Below are positions 26,555 to 35,980 of a DNA stretch of 64,000 nucleotides, piece by piece. The notes under the pieces were generated by a model. It was not told where the DNA came from and searched no databases. It was given only the letters and a program-made list of their open reading frames with translations. The translations under genes were made by a program, and so were the position numbers. This DNA comes from Stichopus chloronotus. Its lineage: Eukaryota; Echinodermata; Holothuroidea; Aspidochirotida; Stichopodidae. The stretch lies in contig CM037836.1 of assembly GCA_021234535.1 (NCBI GenBank), positions 17,777,111 through 17,841,110 on the forward strand, written 5' to 3'. Within the stretch, counting starts at the first letter, position 1. Each line of letters begins with the position of its first letter.

Positions 26555-26697
26555 CAGGTGAGGGGATAACATGAAACCCCGCGCCCCTTTACAATGTTGC
26601 GCTATATAGAAATGAATGTACCCTTTGAACAGCGATCCTACAGCCAACATTGAATGGGGGCGCGGGGTGTCCCAAGGTATTTTGCCCAACATTGTGG
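26555..26697 (+). mobile_element. Second, 5'-eroded copy of the MITE at 7019-7216
   Basis: GATAACATGAAACCCCGCGC, the spacer words GAATGTAC and CAGCCAACATTGA, and GCGGGGTGTCCCAAGGTATT occur in the same order and spacing as at 7090-7210. The right terminal repeat is present (TGTCCCAAGGTATTTTGCCCAA). The left terminal repeat is not recognisable, so this copy is truncated or diverged there. Confidence 0.65.
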
Positions 26698-26972
26698 CTC
26701 AGTTCTCATATCTGAGCTATTTGAATGTCCTAGAGATGATCTAGCTGTATTTGGTCTAGCCAAAATTATTTTTGATTTGTGTGTAAAACTTTTATGTGTT
26801 TTTTTGTGTTAGGGCATGACATTAAAATTTAGGTGCCCACCAACTGGGAGTCATTGTTACTGGCTTAGTTTGGGTGGTTGATATTAAAAATAGATGAAAA
26901 AACTACTTCAAAAAACATTATAATAATTGCATACCACACATACAGTAATATCACAGGTATGAGAAAATAAAA

Positions 26973-28502
26973 AACCAGAAAGCCAAAAGGCTTTGTGATT
27001 CCTTGCCACATGGTTATATTATAACAAGCATGAATTATTCACATGACAAGTATGAGATCAACTGCAGTTACTGGTCTTGAAACACCACATTAATAAGCCT
27101 TTAACCCAAATAACCTTTATTTTGGTGACCTCAAATGACATTTGACGTCCACTAAAAGCAATAGGGATCACCTACCCAGTATGGGGAACCTACACATCAA
27201 GTATGACATCAGTCAACATTACTCTTCTGGAGATAATGTGCTAGAAAATTTTCACCTCGGGGGACCTCAAATGACCTTTGACCTCCACAAAAACAATAGG
27301 AGTCATCTACTCAATATGACTAACCCAAACACCAAGTATGACATCAGTCACACTTACCCTTCTAGAGATACTGTGTTTACAATGTGTTTACAGTTTGACT
27401 CAGGGTGACCTCAAGTGACCTTTATCTCCACCAAAAACAATAGGGATCATCTACTCAATATGACCAACTCACACACCAAGTATGGCATCAGTCGCAGTTA
27501 CCATTCTTGAGATATCATGTTTACAAGGTTTTCACATTTTGACCTCTGGTGACCTCAAATGACCTTTGACCTTCACCAAAAGCAATAAGGATCATCTACT
27601 TAATATGACCAACCCACACGGTAAGTATGACATCAGTCACAGTTACTCTTCTGCAGACACTGTGTTTACAAGGTTTTTCCAGTTTGACCTCCGTTGACCT
27701 CAAATGACCTTTGACCACCACCAAAAATGATAGGGATCATCTACTCAATATGTCTAACCCACACACCAGGTATAATATCAGACACAGTTACCGTTCTTGA
27801 GATATCGTGTTTACAAGGTTTTCACATTTTGACCTCTGGTGACCTCAAATGACCTTTGACCTCCACCAAAAGCAATAGGGATCATCTACTTAATATGATC
27901 AACCCACACAGTAAGTATGACATCAGACACAGTTACCCTTCTGGAGATATTGTGTTTACAAGGTTTTTCCAGTTTGACCTCCGTTGACCTCAAATGACCT
28001 TTGACCGCCACTAAAAACAATAGGGATCAACTAGTCAATATGACTGACCCACACACTAGGTATGACATCAGACACAGTTACCGTTCTTGAGATATCGTGT
28101 TTACAAGGTTTTCACATTTTGACCTCTGGTGACCTCAAATGACCTTTGACCTCCACTAAAAACAATAGGGATCATCTACTCAATATGAACAACCCACACA
28201 GTAAGTATGACATCAGTCACAGTTACCGTTCTTGAGATATCGTGTTTACAAGGTTTTCACATTTTGACCTCTGGTGACCCCAAATGACCTTTGACCTCCA
28301 CCAAAAACAATAGGGATCATCTACTCAATATGACCAACCCACACGGTAAGTATGACATCAGTCATGGTTACCCTTCTTGAGATATCGTGTTTACAAGAAG
28401 TGTCACATACACACATACACACACACACACACACATACACACACACACACACGACATCACCATCGCATAGATTCCTTCTGCCTTCGGCAAGGAATCAAAA
28501 AT
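26973..28502 (+). mobile_element. Helentron/HINE-like element, family 1, copy B (best preserved)
   Basis: The 5' end has a small hairpin (AAAGCC-AAAA-GGCTTT) and GATTCCTTGCC at 26997-27007. The 3' end has GGCAAGGAATC at 28486-28496, which is one arm of the terminal hairpin GATTCCTT...AAGGAATC (28470-28496). The core is nine tandem units with a period of about 145 bp, followed by a CA microsatellite and a conserved tail (GACATCACCATCGCATAG). Units share GAGATATCGTGTTTACAAGG, AATAGGGATCATCTACTCAA and a cluster of TGACCT half-sites. Perfect DR1 words occur at 27272-27284, 27560-27572, 27850-27862, 28140-28152 and 28285-28297. Termini and tail match copy A almost base for base, so both descend from one element. 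No coding capacity. Confidence 0.8.
28405..28452. repeat. (CA)n microsatellite
   Basis: CACATACACACA tract between the tandem core and the 3' tail of Helentron-like copy B, at the same place as in copy A. Confidence 0.95.
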
Positions 28503-30325
28503 ACTGATTTTTGCCCTTTTTTGCAGTAACACTTTCCGCATTGCATAATACGTCAACCATAAGATATTACCAGGTTGATTGATTTTTCAACTTTAGACTA
28601 TAATGAATACAAAAACATCACTGAAGCAATTCCAACTCACAAATAAAAATTCAGGTCAAGTGACACATGTATAGTTTTGAAATATCCCCACCTGTGGCAG
28701 CTGACTGTATAGCAACTTGTACTTTGCGGAAATAATAGAACACATGCAACTTAGTCTGCACACTACCCCGATACAGAATATGAACCACACAATACAAACT
28801 GTGTACCATGTATTCTTTACTGTACTGTACTGTACATGGCCTACCACAGGTGGAATCACCGGGGAGTAGGGAATGGTGTCTAATTCCTCACTTTTCAAAG
28901 AGGAATCACTTCATAACTATTATAAATTGCATATGCACATTTATATAGTAGATCTCTGTAGAGAATGAAGTGAGATACCTGAAACAAGCCCCCCAAAAGA
29001 AGACTCAATAGCATGCTTGTCATGTCGCAGAAAAGCCATGTTTTCCCTACAAACAACCACAAAAATTTTGCACACTTCGTACCCTAGTTTCCATCAAAGA
29101 CAGAATAATTTTCCTGACCAAAACCCCAAAAAAGTATGCATGTTTATCACATGATACATGCAGCTTGCGATTTTTGTTTCAAAATTAATGAGCATGTATT
29201 TTGCTGCTCAACAACATACTGTATTTGTACTTGGTCACCAACATTCTCCCAAATGACCAACCCTACCTCAACCCCTCCCCCTCCTGAAGTAGCACTGCCC
29301 CTATCTGTGACTGTGACCCACTTTTTTGCCCTTTCCACTTTCCAGAACCTGAAGCTGCCAATGTGTGCTACAGTACATGTAGCTGAATGTTTGAACTGAA
29401 ACTCAAACTGAGGGAAGTGAGAGTTGAGGAATGTCATTGTTACAATTAAAGTTATTGTCAAACTTTCTAGTTAACTGCAGATAAAAATGGTTTCATTGGG
29501 CCAGTAATTGTTCAAGTTTCATCCCAATGTTTGCATGATATTACTTTTCTTCATTTACTGGATACAATTCTTCTAATGAACAGAATAGTACTTCTGGTAC
29601 AGTATGCACAAGTAAAATCTACAGTACACTGGTTTTCTGTTGATGCAGACTTTGGCAAAGTTCTGCTTTAGCCATCCCTATGGTTTCAGGTCTTGGGCAG
29701 CATGAGTTTTCCAAGTTGAGAACTTGTCTATTGAGGTGACTAGCATAAATTTGGGTACGCTTGTCAAACAGTGATTAATGCTATTCTTTTACCAAGGATT
29801 CCCAAAGTAAATCTACCCGTCTTTAAGGTACTACTTCAGGCAAGTACTCAGAACATTCACAGATGGTCAACCTTTGTTTCATTATCACCTTTTTGATTGT
29901 GTCATTATCAAAGCTACTGTACTGTATGCATGTTACACACAGTTGGTATGTACACTTTACATAATGTTCAGCAAATACGCTGAACAGCATAATGTCATCA
30001 AAACAATAGAAATACACAAAATTTAATACAAGGAATGTACTGTAGGTCTGCAGCAGTGACTACGGTAAGAAATTGTCCAAAAAACATGACTGACCTATAA
30101 TCATCAGTGTTATCACTTTGAAGAGTGCAGTATAGTGCAAACTTTCATTTGACCATAATACTAGGTACCAGAAATTTGCTAAATGGTTAAAATTCAAGCA
30201 TACGTTGGCAAACAATTTGACTGCATTTTACAGGTGACATGTCTGTTTGCTCACTATATTTAAGATACCAACTTAATAGGCAGTTTTCATGTGAATTATT
30301 CCTATTTAGTGTGAAAATATTTTAC

Positions 30326-30422
30326 CTCTTTTTGTTTCATCATATCTGAAGTCCTTCACCAGTGCATCAACGCCTATCCTGAAATCTTCATTCACAATTG
30401 CTCGCCTGGAGTTCTTCCCCAT
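30326..30422 (-). CDS. YTHDC2: YTHDC2-like protein, first coding exon (start codon, N-terminal part of R3H domain)
   Basis: The transcribed exon is 30459-30326 (minus). It runs from the acceptor CTTTTTCTTCTAG (AG at 30461-30460) to the donor GTAAAAT (GT at 30325-30324). I start the protein at the ATG at 30422-30420, because GCTGCCATGG is a perfect Kozak context. A leading out-of-frame ATG at 30457 ends at a TGA within seven codons and may act as a short upstream ORF. The frame also stays open to the acceptor, so an earlier start in an upstream exon cannot be excluded. The 32 codons plus one base encode a basic N-terminus (KNSRR), then the first R3H helix and strand (FRIGVDALVKDFRYDE), which parallels VKIAVNIALERFRYG of vertebrate YTHDC2 as I recall it. 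Confidence 0.85.
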
Positions 30423-30459
30423 GGCAGCTACAGCTGTCACTGGTGCTTGTAGCACATGG
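30423..30459 (-). other. 5' untranslated part of exon 2 of the YTHDC2-like gene, with a short upstream ORF
   Basis: Between the acceptor and the Kozak ATG lie 37 bases. They contain ATGTGCTACAAGCACCAGTGA, a six-codon frame out of register with the main start. Its role in translation is untested. Confidence 0.6.
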
Positions 30460-30859
30460 CTAGAAGAAAAAGAGTAATATTGCAGTTATATTTAATGAAT
30501 AATAAATATTGAACTGCAACTTACAACTGAAGGCACAGAAAAAACATATTCTTCACCTTGAAAAAATTTGATGTACACAAAGCAAGGTGTTGGGAGCCTC
30601 CTCCTGCCAAGAAGCACGAATTATTGAAGTCAATATAAGAGATACGTACTGCTTAATCTTTTTTGAAATAAGCTGAGAATATCAACAACAATCCTAAATC
30701 ATTCTATGTACTTGTTCCTAACAGAAATTGAAAGACCATGTTGAACTGCACTACAAGATGACAAGAATACTTCTATTGATTGAGCTCTAGAAATGCTTGA
30801 ACCAAAGGTTTGCCAGCATCTTCTCTAAGTACTAACAATGAGACCTTATTTCACTCATT

Positions 30860-31700
30860 TATTTATATTCCTGTTATATGATACTGAAATAGCAGAACAA
30901 ATGTTAATGGAAAAGCTCTTATCACTAAGTAAATCAAAAGCACCTGGACCTGACAGTATTTATCCAAGGGTCTTAGTTGGACTAGCAAATGAAATTATCA
31001 CACTTCTGCTATGTATAGGACCTACATCATGTTGATGTCAGTCAAAGATCAAAAACTGTCACATGGCTCAAAACTGCATCATACCTATTTTTATGAAAGG
31101 TAGAAAATCAATTGCAAATAATTTCAGACCAATAAACCTAACATCTGTGCTGTGTAAACTGCTTGAAATGTTGATGAAAAATAACATTTGCAGTACAAGC
31201 ACACTGAAGCAAACAATATCTTGTCAGCAACTCACAGCATCTATTTAGAACTAAACGATCAAAAGTCACATATTAAAAATGATGTCACTAAATATAGACA
31301 GTGGAATCCCAATTGATGTTCTTTATGTATTGTAGACATGACTGAGTAAAGCATTGACACTCTTCTTCATACAAGACTACAGTGTTTGCAATGCTAAAGA
31401 TGTATGGAAGTCACAGTTAACTTCTTGTTTGGATTCAAAATTGGTTGACGGACTGTCGTAAAAGTGAAGTGTTACAAGGCCACAAGTCTAATTGGTTATC
31501 TGTGAGCAGCTGTCAGTACAGTACTTCGTTTCTTACTTGGTCCTCTTTGCTTTAAATATTATTTATATTGCTTAGAGATAAGTTGTCACTTCATTCACAA
31601 GTAAATATGGTGATGAAACTAAGATTCTTATGTCATCATCTGTTCCAAAGTGACATTCATAACCTTGAGTCTTGGACAAAACAAGTGGAAAATGCATTTT
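30860..31700 (+). pseudogene. Decayed LINE reverse transcriptase (CR1/Jockey group)
   Basis: Several plus-strand frames in sequence spell the core of a non-LTR reverse transcriptase. They give KSKAPGPDSIYPRVL with LANEI (30940-31000), then IIPIFMKGRKSIANNFRPIN and LTSVLCKLLE (31080-31170). Near 31530-31620 come LLGPLCF...YLYCLE and YGDETKIL, corresponding to the GPLLFxxYINDL and FADDTK motifs around the catalytic aspartates. Frameshifts and in-frame stops separate them and the second catalytic Asp region is disrupted (GDE for ADD), so no enzyme is made. It lies in the first intron of the YTHDC2-like gene. CR1/Jockey is my assignment from the KSPGPDGI and NYRPISLTS pattern. Confidence 0.85.
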
Positions 31701-32234
31701 CACAATTTAAGTTGCAATATCACATTTAAGTTAGAACTGAAGTCCTGAGTTTCCTTTGGTTTTTTGTAACACTAGTTCTCAACTATTTCTTAAGCATAAT
31801 TAGTGAAGTTTTGATATAAAAAAGGTACTTGGAGTATTGCTTACATGTTAGGCAGCAGCAAATGTCCAAAGCCACTGTGGAGAATTTACTGAACAGGAGA
31901 AAACCTACAAACTAAAGATTATATTTTATAAACTGTTAGTTTAGGGTCTTGTGCATGTCAGGTAAATGTGTTTGGTATTCTTGACAGACTGGTAGGGGGA
32001 AGGGAGGGGTATTTGATACTTAAGTTGATTGAGCTTGCTTCCCTTAATAGATTTCTACAGTATAAAAGGTATATATGCAGACAGCAATACATGTAACTTG
32101 TGAGATTGTGCCATGCTTTTCAGGACAGTCTAGACCTCCTACTAAAACAAGAATGCACAAATAAGTTGTGGGTTTGATGATCCAATTATAAGCCTTTTTG
32201 TCTGAATCTGACATTATAGCATTAGGAGGTGTCA
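31701..32234. other. Intron-like sequence, possibly the tail of the LINE remnant
   Basis: No recognisable gene. It may include unrecognisable 3' sequence of the adjacent LINE. Nothing else was seen. Confidence 0.4.
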
Positions 32235-33020
32235 CAAGCTACCTATGTTTTTTATGAAATATGAGATCTTGAGATCATGTCTGTAAGGTGTTTACCCATG
32301 TTGACCTCAAATAATCTTTGACCTCCACTAAAAACCAAGGGATTACTGTACTCAGTGAGATACTTAATATAACATCTGTCAAAGTTTCCCTTATTCATAT
32401 ATATGTTTAAGAGAACTCCATAATGTGACCCTGTTGACCTCAAATGACCTTTGATCTTCATCAAAGGCAATAGAATACTTGTAAACTGAATAAGATACAC
32501 CTACATATTAAATATGAGATCTGCCCAAGCTTCCCATGTTGAGATATCATATTCACAATGTTTTCACGACTTCACCCCTATTGACCTTGAATGACCTTTG
32601 ACCTTCACCAAAATCAATATGAATGTTGCACTCAATATGGTACACTTACTCTTCATACCAAATATCAGATTGGTTCAAGCTTCCTTTCTTGAGATATAGT
32701 GTTTAAAAAGTTTCACATTTTGACCCATTGACCTCAAATGACCTTCAACATCCACTAAACACAACAAACTTCTTGTACCATACGAGAGACATCTACATAC
32801 CACATATGAGATTTGTCCAAGCTTCCCTTCTTGAGATATCATGTTTCATATCATGTTTATCAATCTGACCCCTATTGACCTTGAATGACCTTTGACCTCC
32901 ACCAAAATTAATAGGGATCTTGTTCTCAGTGTGGTACATCTACTGTACATACCACACATAATATTTGTCCAAGATTACCTTCTTGAGATATCATGTTTAC
33001 AAGTTGTTCACAATTGGACC
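32235..33020 (+). repeat. Truncated, diverged array of the family 1 Helentron-like tandem unit
   Basis: About five units of the 145-bp core repeat (TGACCTCAAATGACCTTTGA, CTTGAGATATCATGTTTAC, CACCAAAATCAATA), lacking both the GATTCCTTGCC end and the terminal hairpin. Perfect DR1 words are at 32592-32604 and 32886-32898. Confidence 0.7.
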
Positions 33021-34213
33021 CCTGTTGATTTTTCAATACGAAATGTTACTTTTCAAGTTATCTTAAATGGATACAATTAATGTTTGAAAAAGTTACCTTT
33101 GGGAGCAGCAGTGTAGCAGAAGTTTCAGCCAAGCACAATCATTACTACAAATATTTGTTTGCATTTTCAAGTACAGGGGCAATGTCAGCACCATCAATGA
33201 AGAATAATGAATGACTTTTCCTCATTATCCTCACATAGCAGCGATTTTGGTAACAAGAGCTTGATATTTTGCCCACACACTTCTCCAGTGGGTATTTACT
33301 CTTTCATTTGTGGATGATGCAATCACCCGACATTCCAGCTTTATTTCCAATCCTAGTCCTCTGTACTTTTTTATATCTTTTCCACAACATCTTACTTTAG
33401 TTCCTTCTTAGTTTTTCAATGTTTTTTTTTTGTGTGTGTGTAACAAACAGGCAGTATCCAAATGACCAGACAGGTAGCTGGCTTTAATCTTGGCTTTGAC
33501 TGAAGGTGTCCAAAGGCTTAGGCATGTGACAAAAATGATCCCGTCGCTTACAGTGTACAACACTGGAACAACCACACGTGCACTCATCAGGACCACATCA
33601 CTCATACTGTACAGTAGTTTTCTCACCTCAACAACTTTCCCTCATTTCTCGTCTTTCAAAAATCTTCAACAACAACTAACAAGGGACCACACAAAGAAAT
33701 TCAAACCTAAACACTGTAGACTACAATACTACCAAAATATTTTTTTTTGTCCTGAGATGCTGGAGAACTTGTCCCAGTTACCCAACTCTGGATTTTCATT
33801 TCAGCAACCTCAGTCATATATCGGATTAAAATCCTATACTACAGCATATAATTGCAGCAGATCTTCAAGAGCACAAGTTCCCAGTCTGCTAAGAGTAACA
33901 GGTTATATTCGCATGACTTCATCAGGTGAATATCAGGTGAATAAATATAGTGTACAGTAGGAGTAGACTTGGGCCTAACTCGTAGTAACAGTTTTAACGT
34001 ACATCATGATCAGTGTACTGCCTTGGGCCTAGCCTACATAGCTGTTAGGCCTAAGTCTGAACTCTTGATGTGTCTGAAACTAAATCAGCTGCAAGTTGGG
34101 TCTACTTAAAATGTATTGTGTGAGTGGTGATTGTTGACTCAGGCTTAGCCTTTTGTTTTGGCCTTAGTTTACTAAGACCCTAATTTAAACATGACAAGTA
34201 ACATAGGCCTACT
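33021..34213. other. Intron-like sequence at the rise in CpG density, no recognised gene
   Basis: A 156-codon plus-strand frame at 33490-33960 is rich in Ser, Thr and Gln and shows no domain; it is not supported as a gene. One TACTGTACAGTA palindrome lies at 33605-33616. CpG frequency is intermediate here. Confidence 0.4.
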
Positions 34214-35497
34214 GCATACACCAAACTTCGCGCACCCCTAAAAAGCCCTAAAATGCGATGACCTAATAGGCCTAAATGGACAATTTTTTACCGCAATGCC
34301 TTGAAATGACTGAAAAGAAAGCTGAGACACTACATATTTAATCGCCCTTGCCTGTTTAGTCAACTTTACGGTACTGCCTTTGCATTGGAGACATAGCCTA
34401 CGCCGGGATAGAGAATCCTATTTGCAGTTTCTGCCGAATGTTGCAAATTTTCAAATCATGATTTTGACTCTTCAACGGAATTTTTCCTGACAATTTTTGT
34501 TGCTAGATTATTCACAGGGTTTTCCTGTAGGTTTAGGTACAGGATTTGTTTAAAAGGACACTTTTCATGTTATGATTGCCACATGTGCTAACGCTAGTGA
34601 GGTGTGCGAAGTTTGGCAGGTTTAGCATGGATGTATAAAACTTCGCGCATCTAACATATAAACCGTGGAATTTCTAGCTGTTGTAAATTCAAAATCCCTG
34701 AAAATCATATATCTTGTTTTTGCAAGCCTAAAATTCAATTTTATTAGCAATTCGATCCAATATGCCCTGGATTGTACCTCGAAATCTGTTATTTTAACCA
34801 ACACTTACTTGAGTTAACAATACGATGTAAACCTGCCAAACTTCGCGCATCTTACGAACGTTAGCATGACAATCATTACATGAAGAATGTCCTTTGAAAC
34901 AAATCCTGTGCCCAAACCTACAGCAAAACCTGTGAACAAGCTAGCAACAAAAATGGTCAGGAAAACTTCCACTGAAGAGTCAAAATCATGATTTGAAAAT
35001 TTGCAACATTCAGCGGAAACTGTGAATAGGATGCTCTAGGCCTAGCCTGCATCAACTATGTAAATGCACTACCGTAGAGTTGACTAACAAGGCAAGGGCG
35101 ATTAAATAAACAGTGCATGAGCTTTCTTTTCAATCATTTCAAGGCATTGTAGTCAAAAATTTGTCCAGTTACTTAAGTCATCGAATTTTAGGGCTTATTT
35201 TCTAGGGGTGCGCGAAGTTTGGCAGTGCGTGAAGTTTGGTGTATGTACAATATATCATATTGTGAACTCAAGTGGCCTAAATGTTGGTTAAAATAACAGA
35301 TTTCGACCAACATAATTATAATAACAGATTTCGACCAACATAGCACATTGGATCAAATTACTAGTAAAATTGAATTTTAGACTTGTGAAAACAAGATAAT
35401 TACATTTGCAGGGATTTTTTGATGTTTGAATTTCCAGCAGCTAGAAATTCCATGGCTTTTACGTTAGATGCGCGAAGTTTTATTCATCCATGCTATT
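34214..35497. repeat. Interleaved foldback repeat (X, Y, inverted X, inverted Y)
   Basis: Segment X (34214 to about 34620) is the reverse complement of about 34838-35244. Segment Y (about 34626-34828) is the reverse complement of about 35256-35497. All X copies end in CTTCGCGCA or its complement. That word, with AAACTT before it, recurs at each segment boundary (near 34225, 34608, 34642, 34838, 35213 and 35470). Similarity looks high over 200-400 bp. Y' also contains a short internal tandem duplication (AACAGATTTCGACCAACAT, twice). No open frame over 60 codons. It fits overlapping foldback or TIR elements, but no known superfamily was recognised. Confidence 0.75.
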
Positions 35498-35715
35498 GGT
35501 ACTGTATGCCATAGGCGTAGCGGAACTAGGCCTTAGACACACAAGTGTTGCTGTGAAGGTTGAGTGTCTTCAGACGCACAATGACCAACGATCCCAGCAT
35601 ATGTCGTCTGCGACTAAATTCTATACACTCGTAAAACGAAATAAGCACAATAAACTATTGCTTCGGTGAATTTTTCATGCATTTACCATTTAGACCAAAA
35701 TTGTTGCATACTTAC

Positions 35716-35980
35716 GATAGGAACACTTTTTGGTAATCAGGCAGCTACGACCTTTATCAGATAGCCTACAATATATGTTACATGTTCGTTCCAGTTAGGC
35801 TATGCCTATTTAGCTGGGCCGCCCCGGCCACCACTAGCTAGCTAGCCGGTCGGCCTAGCCTAGCGATAGCCTGGATTTTTGTAGCTACTACACCGCATGC
35901 GCAATTCACTACACTCAAACTAGGCGCGTACGTTTGGCTGAAAACTTTTCAGTGACGTCATGATATATGGCACTGAAGTG
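35716..35980 (-). promoter_or_regulatory. Candidate promoter and non-coding first exon of the YTHDC2-like gene
   Basis: On the minus strand a strong donor, CTATC|GTAAGTATG, sits at 35716/35715 and could splice to the acceptor at 30461-30460. Upstream are CpGs at normal density, an NRF1-like CGCATGCGCA (35894-35903) and a full CRE palindrome TGACGTCA (35953-35960), with no TATA box. That is the usual make-up of a housekeeping-type promoter. No usable start codon occurs before the donor, in keeping with a 5'-untranslated exon. The transcription start is not fixed. All of this is inferred from motifs and position. Confidence 0.4.

Larger units (their letters stand above)
22644..30325. other. Intron between coding exons 2 and 3 of the YTHDC2-like gene
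   Basis: A 7.7-kb intron, strongly CpG-depleted; 23881-24480 has a single CpG in 600 bp. It contains the TTAA-flanked foldback element, a MITE fragment and Helentron-like copy B, each listed separately, and four copies of TACTGTACAGTA. The remainder (22644-25059, 25628-26550, 26700-26970, 28503-30325) shows nothing I can name. Confidence 0.75.

Noticed and set aside
27142..27408. 88-codon frame in the tandem core of copy B
   Set aside because: Its repeated peptide words come from the 145-bp repeat unit, not from a protein repeat.
10831..28502. CRISPR-like array of regular direct repeats
   Set aside because: Period about 145 bp with no spacer/repeat division, in a eukaryotic genome; it is the tandem core of Helentron-like elements.
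33490..33960. 156-codon plus-strand frame
   Set aside because: Low-complexity Ser/Thr/Gln content, no domain, no splice or promoter context, and it opposes the inferred intron of the minus-strand gene.
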